Shown here: positions 43,001-54,400 of the stretch, one piece after another | Position numbering within the stretch: position 1 is the stretch's first letter | Layout: the number at the start of each line of letters is the position of its first letter | Assembly (NCBI GenBank): GCA_016169945.1 | Contig: JADLSH010000051.1 | Coordinates: forward strand, 1-64,000 | Reading direction: 5' to 3' | DNA from: Trachythela sp. YZ-2020 | Taxonomy: Eukaryota > Cnidaria > Anthozoa > Malacalcyonacea > Clavulariidae | Length of the DNA: 64,000 bases | Notes under the pieces: model-generated | The model's database searches: none | What the model was told of the DNA's origin: nothing | What the model saw: the letters and a program-made list of their open reading frames with translations, nothing else | Made by a program: the position numbers and the translations under genes

Positions 43001-43541
43001 CAGTGGTGTAACTTAACGCTTGCCTGCTTGCCCGGGGCAAGTTAAATCATTATGGGCAAGTAGAAGTTTCTTCTTGGTTGCCCGATCTGGCAAGTTGCAT
43101 GCATGCTTTCTGTTTCAGCTTTGACCATACATCTCTAAGTTATTATCCCCAAGTACAGTATTAAATGAGTAAATATAGACCAGTAACGTTAAATATTCAT
43201 TCTTCTGGATAATTTGAAAATGGTGAATATATGAACATGCCTCGACTGACATTTTGTCCAACGATTGTATGACAAACATTGTGCCTCGACTTAAATTCAA
43301 CTTCAGTTCTTAACTACTTAAGGAAAATAAGAGAACGGTGATTGGTGTAGATTGGTGTTATATAATGCAAATTGTAGTTATCCATCAACATGTCATGCTT
43401 ACTGCAATAATTTGCTTCAAGTTTGTGATGACGTGAACCAAAGCTTGATCTAATGGCAAGTGAATTTTATTCAGGGCAACCATTTTTCATGTCGTACTTG
43501 CCCTGATCACAGGTGGTCAAAAAAGTTAAGTCACACCACTG
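43001..43541. mobile_element. MITE with CAGTGGTGTAACTTAA ends
   Basis: Begins CAGTGGTGTAACTTAACGCT and ends AAAAAGTTAAGTCACACCACTG. Inside both ends are facing GCCCGGGGCAAG/GGGCAAG and CTTGCCCTGA words. About 541 bp. CAG..CTG ends suggest hAT or a related group, but a clean target duplication is not visible. Confidence 0.72.
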
Positions 43542-45712
43542 CCTAGGTAGTCATTGACACTAAGCACCAGCTAGTCAAAATTAATATTAGGAGATATGTT
43601 AACACAACTGGTATGCTACAATGTATTATATTGTATACAAAAAAAACAATCAATCATTAATTGGTCTGATTTCCAAGGCTAAATTGGAAAATATTCCTTA
43701 CTTTTTGTTTGTTTGATAGCAAACAAATTTACTTGTCTGTGCATAGATAGTTTTGTGCTAAGAGAATGCTGACAATGATTGTCGCAATGAGAATGATTGT
43801 CACATGCTATCTTCTAATAAAGTGTCGCTGTCACTTTTAAGCCATAACAAAAATGTCGCTGTTGATTTTTTATGTATTATAAACAAGCTTTTCTAATGAT
43901 TTCGGATAGGACTTTTTGATCAGATGGGAATTTTCGATTGGATAGGAATTTTCCTTCCAAGTGGAAATGCTAAATATTTTAAATTTTAATTAATACCAAT
44001 ATAAATGCTATTAAAGGTCATTAAAATATTTATCTAGCTTGCAACTCTTGTAGTAGAAACTCTCGTAGTCACGTCTGTTTTGTTTGTCGCCGTCGAAATC
44101 ATAGCAAAACTGTATGTCGTCGTTTTAAATGGGTGTTTCGTCATTGTTGGAATTTGTCGCTTTCTTCCTGTACGAAGCTGTCGCTTGTCGCTCTTTTTGA
44201 GACAATTTGTCACCTCTGTTTAAGGAATGTCGCCTGTCGGTCATTACCCCTTGTCAAGATGAAATATTGTCAAGATGAAAGTGATTGAGCATAATATTAA
44301 ACTGTGCTAACCCATCAAGTCTCTAAAACTTTGCTTGAATGTTCTATACTAACCTATGTTTACCCTCATCAGCCTTGGAACATCTGACCACTGATCAATT
44401 ATTGTATTTCAAGTTGTGATTTATATAAACCAAACGTCTAAATTGGCAAATTGTTATAAAATATGGTTTATCATTTACAAACATTTTGCCAGCATAAATA
44501 CTTGCCTGTTCTCGCACAGCTATGTCACGAAACAGTAGTAAAACATGATCCATGTGTAAATTACTCTTTTGAAGTCATAAAGTTTGAAATTTGTTGAAAA
44601 CTTTCTAAAATAACACGTTCTCTTTATTAGTGCCAGCAGTCGTTTGAGCCAGTTGTTTTATTAGGAACGTCATGTAAACATATTGATTACCAGATTGATT
44701 ACTAACTAGAAGTTACTAACGCAAGTGAAGTGCTGCCTTGCACGCATATAGTTGCGGGGGGAGGGTTCTTTCCCCAAATAAAGAAAACAAACCCAAATTA
44801 ATTTATGTAAAATTAAAATTATTTTAATTAAAGTTATCATTAAAAACATTTACCACTGGCAAGGTCTTACAGACGGTATGACTATGATTTATAATTATGT
44901 AGTTCTGCACAATTGTTGGTATTAAACAAATTAAAATCACGGTCACTGTGTCACTGAAAATTCAGTTATCTGATATAGATATGTCATATGTAAACAAAAA
45001 GCCAGAACTAAACAACAAGGCACTAATTGAATAAATATGTTGCTTGTATTGTAACATATATGGATATTGACGTCTTTGCCCAGAATGCAAGGTTGGAGGT
45101 ATAACGGTAGGTACACATGTCCATGATTTTGCATTTATACTGCAACTGTATACACATTATGGTTATCTTTCTAAACATCAGTAGAAATATTTTATTAGTA
45201 GTAATAATCACGGATTGAAAAGTGCGTTCAATATGGCAGTACGACTATTATTGCAAGAGGCAAGTGACAATGTGAAATCATTGAAAAGATAGCCTAAAAT
45301 TGGTTACAAGAAAGACGCACAAGCTAAGAAATGAATCAGACAAAAAAAACAAGAAATGTCTATAACCCGGGGCCGGTACACAATTGCAAAATATTTTCTT
45401 ATTTTCCTTAGTATTGCGCTACGGCAGTTCTATTGCAGAACTGGAAATTTCTGATCATTCAGAAAATATGTTGTTTCTCATGACTTTAAGGAGGTACAGT
45501 ACTCTGGAAATATATCACTAGGCTTTCTATACTATCAACAGATGCTAATATGCATTTTCCAAAAGGGTGTGGGATCCCATGTAAATTAATCTCTTGAATG
45601 AGAATTAAATACTTTAAAGGTTCCTTCAGAAGTCTTAAAAATTGCAACAGTATTACAACCAATTGTCAACATACAATGTTGATAATTCGAAGGAGTGTCT
45701 GTGAACAGATTA
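43542..45712. other. Long AT-rich stretch, no gene seen
   Basis: Repeated GTCGC words occur at 43820-44240 (GTCGCTGTC, GTCGCTTGTCGCTC), possibly a decayed short repeat. A G-run lies at 44756-44763. No exon or element ends could be supported. Confidence 0.4.
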
Positions 45713-46163
45713 TTAAGAGCATTCTCTATAGAATAATAAGGTAGAGCGGTATTTGCCATGAATAAGTCCCAGCAAACGGGTCACCATATTGCATTCAATA
45801 AATGAAACCGAAACCATTTCAGGCACGTCAGTCAAAAGTAAATAGCTTTTCTTAACAGAATTGCTTATAAAAGATGCACACAGTATGGAATTCAATAGAA
45901 TCCCATGCATTTGCATTTGAGATATAATTATATATTATCACAGTCAAAGACATTGCTAAACATTGTTTACCAGCATTTTGTCGAAACTTTTTTGTATTTT
46001 CCTGACTAAAATCTGCACATATTGTTTTAGTTGGATCAACCACATCATATATTGTGGGTCCAGGATTTTCCTCTACATCATTTGCCTTTCTCAACAACAG
46101 TGGAACATACACAATGTAGCCCATAGGCGTACAGGCGCAACTTCTTTGGGGGGGCAACAACAT
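45713..46163 (-). pseudogene. ORF with 2A ribosome-skipping motif and Cys-protease-like block, frameshifted
   Basis: On the minus strand one frame (46163 to 45852) contains DVEENPGP at 46079-46056. This matches the 2A consensus D-x-E-x-N-P-G-P, at which ribosomes skip a peptide bond before the last proline. A hydrophobic LLLRKAN stretch precedes it, as usual for 2A. Downstream come ICADFSQEN and NAGKQCLAMSL; a Gln-Cys pair followed by a small/hydrophobic helix resembles the nucleophile block of papain/OTU-like cysteine proteases in mobile-element proteins. The reading then breaks, and a second frame (45916-45713) continues with KKSYLLLTDVPEMVS. 2A sequences occur in non-LTR retrotransposons and other mobile elements of invertebrates. 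The host element is unknown, and no reverse transcriptase or helicase was found nearby. Confidence 0.7.
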
Positions 46164-46262
46164 TTTGCCCGAATTTTAAAGCTTACCCAAAATGCCGGAA
46201 TTTGGATAATAACGTATTGATAACAATAATAAATATGCTACATTTACACTTGTGCAAATATG

Positions 46263-46434
46263 GCGGTTGACTGTGGTGTTAAACTACCTGAAAAATACAA
46301 TGAGAACTTAGACGTTTCGAGCGAAGGCCCTTCGTCTGGAAGGCCCTACTAACTTCCAGATGAAGGGCCTTCGCTCGAAACGTCGAAGTTCTCATTGTAT
46401 TTTTCAGGTAGTTTTATACCACAGTCAACCACCG
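46263..46434. repeat. Near-perfect hairpin of the CTACCTGAAAAAT family
   Basis: Arms 46263-46340 and 46356-46434, about 78 bp each, are almost exact reverse complements around a 15-bp loop. They contain TTAAACTACCTGAAAAATAC, GACGTTTCGAGCGAAGG and CCTTCGCTCGAAACGTC. Confidence 0.92.
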
Positions 46435-47525
46435 TATTTTCAGGTTAAACATGTCGTTCTTAAAAGTTTTGTTGGCATGTGCTTGTCAGAGCCATAGCCA
46501 CAATGTTAACATTGGCGCAACTAATTTTTTCCAAGCCTAAAGTCAGAGAATCTGTCCCCCCTGCCCTCAAGGCCCGTATGCCTATGATGTAGCCTGACAT
46601 TTGAGTGAATAACACTATCACTTGATTAAAACGTTTTAAGCAAAATGGTCTGCTTATTTTGTGTAGCAGTGGCACAATTAATGGCTTGCCCGATTTTGTT
46701 TGTAGCAGTGGCACAATGGCTTGCTAAATTTGGATGTAGTGGTGACACACAAAAATGCTCAAGTAACATATACGAACAAATATTAAAATAATGACCATTA
46801 TTATAACCAATTGAAATAACATCAACAATATACGACGAAAGCTATCTTGCAAACAAGTCGGGTAATTTTTCATTCGTATACAATTATGTGTTCCAATGCG
46901 GGCACGATATTGCTCAATTGATATTCCCATAATAACGATATTAATAATAAACTATCACTGTGGTCATTTATACCTTGAAGTACGATGTTCTATCAAGCTC
47001 AAACAGATTTTTTACTCCACTTGTTTTAATATATGAAAGTTGTATGGCAGCACCTACAAATTTAATAAAAATACAGTTGATTTTCTTTCGTTTCAATGGG
47101 TAAAATAATTCGACCAAAACACATTGTTATTTGTGATCAAACTTTCGTCTTACCTTGAAAAAATATTTTAGATAAACAGCCAGACGTAAGAAAAATATTT
47201 CGATAAACAGCCAGACATAAAATTTGCAGCAAGCTAAAATTTACAACAGCCAAGAACCAAACTTTTTTACAAATTGTAATGGTTCATGGTGGTGTTCGCG
47301 AGTCTCAACCAGGGTATTCGGACAGTAAAATCGCGATCTGGAGTATGTTATTTTTTCAAATTTCTGTGACGTCAAAAAACGTCATAAATCTGATCATCCA
47401 CTGATTCACTAAGCTCTCAGAGTGCAACAATTATAGGAGTTTTGTATCTGGTGACAAATAGGTAATTTCCAACATTTCTGAAAGCCAGCAATAAGAAAAG
47501 GTTGCAGTGATGGAAATATTATCTA
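46435..47525. other. No gene seen
   Basis: A local duplication of GTAGCAGTGGCACAAT (46664 and 46702) and one of AAATATTT..GATAAACAGCCAGAC (47160-47220). Nothing else recognised. Confidence 0.4.
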
Positions 47526-47599
47526 GCAAGGATTCGAACCACGACTTCCAGTCATGACAGCCCGTTGTCTTTACCACTAGACTACTGGTTCGTTGTTGG
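47526..47599 (-). tRNA. tRNA-like unit 1 (Asp/Glu-type, degenerate)
   Basis: Minus strand: box A TAGTCTAGTGGTAAAGA, complete D stem GTCT/AGAC, loop CTGTCAT with GTC at the anticodon position (Asp-like), box B GGTTCGAATCC. The anticodon and acceptor stems do not pair, so a working tRNA is unlikely. The promoter boxes look functional. Confidence 0.5.
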
Positions 47600-47688
47600 A
47601 AACCTACCGCAACTTATTCACCTTAATCTCAGTTTACTTTACACGGTATAATTAATAATGAACACTTTTCAAACACAAAATGCCCTCT

Positions 47689-47762
47689 GCAAGGATTCGA
47701 ACCACGACTTCCAGTCATGACAGCCCGTTGTCTTTACCACTAGACTACTGGTTCGTTGTTGG
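47689..47762 (-). tRNA. tRNA-like unit 2
   Basis: Identical to unit 1 through both promoter boxes, with the anticodon-arm variant CATGACTGG. Confidence 0.5.
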
Positions 47763-47848
47763 AAACCTACCGCAAATTATTCACCTTAATCTTTTACTTC
47801 ACACGGTATAATTTTAAATAACACTTTTCAAACACAAAATGCCCTCTG

Positions 47849-47921
47849 CAAGGATTCGAACCACGACTTTCAGACATGACAGCCCGTTGTCTTTACCACT
47901 AGACTACTGGTTCGTTGTTGG
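47849..47921 (-). tRNA. tRNA-like unit 3
   Basis: Boxes A and B unchanged; the anticodon arm has the variant CATGTCTGAAAG shared with units 4 and 5. Confidence 0.5.
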
Positions 47922-48008
47922 AAACCTACCGCAAATTATTCACCTTAATATTTTACTTCACACAGTATAATTAATAATTAACACTTTTCAAACACAAAAT
48001 GCCCTCTG

Positions 48009-48081
48009 CAAGGATTCGAACCACGACTTTCAGACATGACAGCCCGTTGTCTTTACCACTAGACTACTGGTTCGTTGTTGG
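48009..48081 (-). tRNA. tRNA-like unit 4
   Basis: Same tRNA-like sequence as unit 3. Spacer variants differ, which is consistent with repeated unequal exchange. Confidence 0.5.
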
Positions 48082-48170
48082 AAACCTACCGCAACTTATT
48101 CACCTTAATCTCAGTTTACTTTACACGGTATAATTAATAATGAACACTTTTCAAACACAAAATGCCCTCT

Positions 48171-48243
48171 GCAAGGATTCGAACCACGACTTTCAGACAT
48201 GACAGCCCGTTGTCTTTACCACTAGACTACTGGTTCGTTGTTG
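48171..48243 (-). tRNA. tRNA-like unit 5
   Basis: Same tRNA-like sequence as units 3 and 4. Confidence 0.5.
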
Positions 48244-48330
48244 GAAACCTACCGCAAATTATTCACCTTAATCTTTTACTTCACACGGTATAATTAATAA
48301 TTAACACTTTTCAAACACAAAATGCCCTCT

Positions 48331-48403
48331 GCAAGGATTCGAACCACGACTTTCAGTCATGACAGTCCGTAGTCTTTACCACTAGACCACTTGTTCGCTG
48401 TTG
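48331..48403 (-). tRNA. tRNA-like unit 6, most diverged
   Basis: The terminal copy carries extra changes (AGTGGTCTAGTGGTAAAGAC for the box A region, GACTACGGACTGTCATGACT next). The D stem and box B are kept. Edge copies of tandem arrays usually decay first. Confidence 0.45.
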
Positions 48404-48489
48404 GAAACATTCCGCAACTTATTCACCTTAATCCTTTACTTTACACTGCATAATTAACACTTTTCAAACTCCAAAATGACATTTACCGG

Positions 48490-51409
48490 GATTAGAAAGA
48501 GACACTCAGAAATTTTGTTGTTGTTTTTAGTGCGGTGAAGTGCGGTGAAGGTGCGGTGAAGTGCGGTGAAGAAATTTTTGATAATTTTTTTTGAAATTTG
48601 AATTTTTTTTTTATAAAAATCACCAATGCAGGTAAATTTTTTTTTGAGACACTTAGAAATTTTTGCGGTGAAGTGCGGTGAGAAGGTGCGGTGAAGTGCG
48701 GTGAAGAAATTTTTATAATTTCCCAACTTTTTATATTTTTGAAGGTGCATTCTTGGTATAAGACACGTCAGAACTCGTTAGCTGAAGGAAGTGTGAAATT
48801 TTTTTATATTTTTTGAGACACTTAGAAATTTTTTTGTTGTTTTTAGGTGAAGTGCGGTGAAGGTGCGGTGAAGGTGCGGTGAAGAAATTTTTTATAATTT
48901 TTTTTTTATAATTTTTTTGAGACACTTAGAAATTTTTAGTGCGGTGAAGTGCGGTGAAGGTGCGGTGAAGGTGCGGTGAAGTGCGGTGAAGAAATTTTTT
49001 ATAATTTTTTTTTTATAATTTTTTTGAGACACTTAGAAATTTTTAGTGCGGTGAAGTGCGGTGAAGGTGCGGTGAAGGTGCGGTGAAGTGCGGTGAAGAA
49101 ATTTTTTATAAATTTTTTTTTATAATTTTTTTGACACTTAGAAATTTTTAGTGCGGTGAAGTGCGGTGAAGGTGCGGTGAAGGTGCGGTGAAGTGCGGTG
49201 AAGAAATTTTTTATAATTTTTTTGAGACACTTAGAAATTTTTTTGTTGTTTTTAGTGCGGTGAAGTGCGGTGAAGGTGCGGTGAAGGTGCGGTGAAGTGC
49301 GGTGAAGAAATTTTTGATAATTTTTTTATAATTTTTTTGAGACACTTAGAAATTTTTAGTGCGGTGAAGTGCGGTGAAGGTGCGGTGAAGGTGCGGTGAA
49401 GTGCGGTGAAGAAATTTTTGATAAATTTTTTTTTATAATTTTTTTGACACTTAGAAATTTTTAGTGCGGTGAAGGTGCGGTGAAGGTGCGGTGAAGTGCG
49501 GTGAAGAAATTTTTGATAATTTTTTTTTTATAATTTTTTTGAGACACTTAGAAATTTTTAGTGCGGTGAAGTGCGGTGAAGGTGCGGTGAAGTGCGGTGA
49601 AGTGCGGTGAAGAAATTTTTGATAATTTTTTTTTATAATTTTTTTGAGACACTTAGAAATTTTTAGTGCGGTGAAGTGCGGTGAAGGTGCGGTGAAGGTG
49701 CGGTGAAGAAATTTTTGATAATTTTTTTTTTATAATTTTTTTGAGACACTTAGAAATAGTGCGGTGGAAGGTGCGAAGGTGCGGTGCAGTGAAGGAAGAA
49801 ATTTTTGATAATTTTTTTATAATTTTTGAGACACTTAGAAATTTTTAGTGCAGGTGAAATGCGGTGAAGGTGCGGTGAAGGTGCGGTGAAGTGCGGAGAA
49901 GAAATTTTTTATAATTTTTTTTTTATAATTTTTTTGAGACACTTAGAAATTTTATTGCGGTGAAGTGCGGTGAAGGTGCGGTGCAGTGCGGTGAAGAAAT
50001 TTTTGATACATTTTTTTTTATATTTTTTTTTGAGACACTTAGAAATTTTTAGTGCGGTGAAGGTGCGGTGAAGGTGCGGTGAAGTGCGGTGAAGACATTT
50101 TTGATAAATTTTTTTTTATATCTTTTTTGACACTTAGAAATTTTTAGTGCGGTGAAGTGCGGTGAAGGTGCGGTGAAGGTGCGGTGAAGTGCGGTGAAGA
50201 AATTTTTTATAATTTTTTTTTTATAATTTTTTTGAGACACTTAGAAATGTTTTTGTTGTTTTTAGTGCGGTGAAGTGCGGTGAAGGTGCGGTGAAGAAAG
50301 TTTTGAAAATTTTTTTTTATAATTTTTTTTTATATTTTTTTTGAGACACTTAGAAATGTTTTTGTTGTTTTTAGTGCGGTGAAGTGCGGTGAAGGTGCGG
50401 TGAAGAAAGTTTTGAAAATTTTTTTTTATAATTTTTTTGAGACACTTAGAAATTTTTAGTGCGGTGAAGTGCGGTGAAGGTGCGGTGAAGTGCGGTGAAG
50501 AAATTTTTTATAATTTTTTTTTTATAATTTTTTTGAGACACTTAGAAATTTTTAGTGCGGTGAAGTGCGGTGAAGGTGCGGTGAAGGTGCGGTGAAGTGC
50601 GGTGAAGAAATTTTTGATAATTTTTTTTTTATAATTTTTGAGACACTTAGAAATTTTTAGTGCGGTGAAATGCGGTGAAGGTGCGGTGAAGTGCGGTGAA
50701 GAAATTTTTTATAATTTTTTTTTTATAATTTTTTTGACACTTAGAAATTTTTAGTGCGGTGAAGTGCGGTGAAGGTGCGGTGAAGGTGCGGTGAAGTGCG
50801 GTGAAGAAATTTTTTATAATTTTTTTTTTATAATTTTTTTGAGACACTTAGAAATTTTTAGTGCGGTGAAATGCGGTGAAGGTGCGGTGAAGGTGCGGTG
50901 AAGTGCGGTGAAGTGCGGTGAAGAAATTTTTGATAATTTTTTTTGAAATTTGAATTTTTTTTTTATAAAAATCACCAATGCAGGTAGCATCGCATGACCA
51001 AGTTGCACACTTTTGGTTAATATATGTCGAACAAAAAATGGTTAGGTAAGCTTCAGCTCAGAATAGGGTGGTGATTTTGAGATACTTAGAAATTTTTTTG
51101 TTTATTTTAGTGCGGTGAAGTGCGGTGAAGGTGCGGTGAAGGTGCGGTGAAGTGCGGTGAAGAAATTTTTGATAATTTTTTTTTTATAATTTTTTTGAGA
51201 CACTTAGAAATTTTTGTTTATTTTAGTGCGGTGAAGTGCGGTGAAGGTGCGGTGCAGGTGCGGTGCAGGTGCGGTGAAGTGCGGTGAAGAAATTTTTGAT
51301 AATTTTTTTTTATAATTTTTTTGAGACACTTAGAAATTTTTAGTGCGGTGAAGTGCGGTGAAGTGCGGTGAGGTGCGGTGAAGGTGCGGTGAAGTGCGGT
51401 GAAGTGCGC
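48490..51409. repeat. About 110-120 bp satellite with TGCGGTGAAG sub-repeats
   Basis: About 25 units. Each has four to six 10-11 bp steps of TGCGGTGAAG or GTGCGGTGAAG, then GAAATTTTTGATAATTTTTT, TTATAATTTTTTTGAG and ACACTTAGAAATTTTTAG. Half of each unit is thus G-rich and half a T-tract. A 100-bp island at about 50975-51080 (ATCACCAATGCAGGTAGCAT) interrupts the array and echoes 48620-48640. Open frames with HRTFTAPSPH-type repeats on the minus strand are artefacts. Confidence 0.93.
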
Positions 51410-54400
51410 CTTGGGGTTAAGGGTTATTGTATTGGTGAATCGGGTGGGGGCCTGGTATGAAGCCAAGGGCGTGGCCTCTCGGGTGCTCGGCCGAGGACCT
51501 GGGGCGAGTTTTCGTTTGGCCGTTATAAGCTTTTTTCGCCGTGGGGTTAAGGGTTTTTGTATTGGTGAATCGGTGGGGGCCTGGTATAAAGCCAAGGGCG
51601 TGGCCTCTCGGGTGCTCGACCGAGGGCCTGGGGCGAGTTTTCGTTTGGCCGTTATAAGCTTTTTTCGCCTTGGGGTTAAGGGTTTTTGTATTGGTGAATC
51701 GGTGAGCCAACGGCGTGGTCTTCGGTGTGCGGCCGAGGAGACCTGGGGAGCGAGTTTTGGTTTGGCGTTTTTTTCTTTTCCGTGCTGGTTAAGGGTTTTT
51801 GTATTGGTGAATCGGGTGGGGGTCTGGGATGAAGCCAAGGGCGTGGCCACTCGGTCGCTCGGCCGAGGGCCTGGGGCGAGTTATCGTTTGGCCGCTATAA
51901 GCTATTTTTGCCTTAGGGTTAAGGGTTATATTTGTATTGGTGAATCGGGTGGGGGTCTGGGATGAAGCCAAGGGCGTGGCCACTCGGTCGCTCGGCCGAG
52001 GCCTGGGCGAGTTATCGTTTGGCCGCTATTAGCTCTTTTTGCCTTAGGGTGAAGGGTGTTATTTGTATTCGTGAATCGGGTGGGGTCTGGGATGAAGCCA
52101 AGGGCGTGGCCACTCGGTCGCTCGGCCGAGGGCCTGGGGCGAGTTATCGTTTGGCCGCTATAAGCTATTTTTGCCTTAGGGTTAAGTGTTATATTTGTAT
52201 TGGTGAATCGGGTGGGGGTCTGGGACGAAGCCAAGGGCGTGGCCACTCGGTCGCTCGGCCGAGGGCCTGGGGCGAGTTATCGTTTGGCCGCTATAAGCTA
52301 TTTTTGCCTTAGGGTTAAGTGTTATATTTGTATTGGTGAATCGGAGGGGGCCTGGGATGAAGCCAAGGGCGTGGCCACTCGGTCGCTCGGCCGAGGGCCT
52401 GGGGCGAGTTATCGTTTGGCCGCTATAAGCTATTTTGCCTTAGGGTTAAGTGTTATATTTGTATTGGTGAATCGGGTGGGGTCTGGGATGAAGCCAAGGG
52501 CGTGGCCACTCGGTCGCTCGGCCGAGCCTGGGGCGAGTTATCGTTTGGCCGCTATAAGCTATTTTTGCCTTAGGGTTAAGTGTTATATTTGTATTGGTGA
52601 ATCGGGTGGGGGTCTGGGATGAAGCCAAGGGCGTGGCCACTCGGTCGCTCGGCCGAGGGCCTGGGGCGAGTTATCGTTTGGCCGCTATAAGCTATTTTTG
52701 CCTTAGGGTTAAGTGTTATATTTGTATTGGTGAATCGGGTGGGGGTCTGGGATGAAGCCAAGGGCGTGGCCACTCGGTCGCTCGGCCGAGGGCCTGGGGC
52801 GAGTTATCGTTTGGCCGCTATAAGCTATTTTTGCCTTAGGGTTAAGGGTTATATTTGTATTGGTGAATCGGGTGGGGGTCTGGGATGAAGCCAAGGGCGT
52901 GGCCACTCGGTCGCTCGGCCGAGGGCCTGGGGCGAGTTATCGTTTGGCCGCTATAAGCTATTTTTGCCTTAGGGTTAAGTGTTATATTTGTATTGGTGAA
53001 TCGGGTGGGTTCTGGGATGAAGCCAAGGGCGTGGCCACTCGGTCGCTCGGCCGAGGGCCTGGGGCGAGTTATCGTTTGGCCGCTATAAGCTATTTTTGCC
53101 TTAGGGTTAAGTGTTATATTTGTATTGGTGAATCGGGTGGGGGTCTGGGATGAAGCCAAGGGCGTGGCCACTCGGTCGCTCGGCCGAGGCCCTGGGGCGA
53201 GTTATCGTTTGGCCGTTATAAGCTATTTTTGCCTTAGGGTTAAGTGTTATATTTGTATTGGTGAATCGGGTGGGGGTCTGGGATGAAGCCAAGGGCGTGG
53301 CCACTCGGTCGCTCGGCCGAGGGCCTGGGGCGAGTTATCGTTTGGCCGCTATAAGCTATTTTTGCCTTAGGGTTAAGTGTTATATTTGTATTGGTGAATC
53401 GGGTGGGGGTCTGGGATGAAGCCAAGGGCGTGGCCACTCGGTCGCTCGGCCGAGGGCCTGGGGCGAGTTATCGTTTGGCCGCTATAAGCTATTTTGCCTT
53501 AGGGTTAAGGGTTATATTTGTATTGGTGAATCGGGTGGGGTCTGGGATGAAGCCAAGGGCGTGGCCACTCGGTCGCTCGGCCGAGGGCCTGGGGCGAGTT
53601 ATCGTTTGGCCGCTATAAGCTATTTTTGCCTTAGGGTTAAGGGTTATATTTGTATTGGTGAATCGGGTGGGGTTCTGGGATGAAGCCAAGGGCGTGGCCA
53701 CTCGGTCGCTCGGCCGAGGGCCTGGGGCGAGTTATCGTTTGGCCGCTATAAGCTATTTTTGCCTTAGGGTTAAGTGTTATATTTGTATTGGTGAATCGGG
53801 TGGGGGTCTGGGATGAAGCCAAGGGCGTGGCCACTCGGTCGCTCGGCCGAGGGCCTGGGGCGAGTTATCGTTTGGCCGCTATAAGCTTTTTTGCCTTAGG
53901 GTTAAGTGTTATATTTGTATTGGTGAATCGGGTGGGGTCTGGGATGAAGCCAAGGGCGTGGCCACTCGGTCGCTCGGCCGAGGGCCTGGGGCGAGTTATC
54001 GTTTGGCCGTTATAAGCTATTTTTGCCTTAGGGTTAAGTGTTATATTTGTATTGGTGAATCGGGTGCGGATCTGGGATGAAGCCAAGGGCGTGGCCACTC
54101 GGTCGCTCGGCCGAGGGCCTGGGGCGAGTTATCGTTTGGCCGTTATAAGCTATTTTTGCCTTAGGGTTAAGTGTTATATTTGTATTGGTGAATCGGCTGG
54201 GGGTCTGGGACGAAGCCAAGGGCGTGGCCACTCGGTCGCTCGGCCGAGGGCCTGGGGCGAGTTATCGTTTGGCCGCTATAAGCTATTTTTGCCTTAGGGT
54301 TAAGTGTTATATTTGTATTGGTGAATCGGGTGGCGGTCTGGGAGGAAGCCAAGGGCGTGGCCACTCGGTCGCTCGGCCGAGGGCCTGGGGCGAGTTATCG

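Larger units (their letters stand above)
47526..48410 (-). repeat. Tandem array of six tRNA-like units, about 160-bp period
   Basis: Six copies of a 73-base tRNA-like sequence at 47526, 47689, 47849, 48009, 48171 and 48331. The spacers contain ACACTTTTCAAACACAAAAT and ACCTACCGCAAATTATTCAC. The tRNA-like part and spacer are both conserved, so the whole unit of about 160 bp was amplified in tandem. On the minus strand a TTTT follows each unit by about a dozen bases, a minimal RNA polymerase III terminator. Confidence 0.92.

Noticed and set aside
47526..48403. CRISPR-like array (regular repeats with spacers)
   Set aside because: The spacers are themselves repeats of each other and the repeated part is a tRNA-like sequence with Pol III boxes; the organism is a eukaryote.
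48490..51409. CRISPR or prokaryotic direct-repeat array
   Set aside because: Units are head-to-tail satellite monomers without unique spacers.
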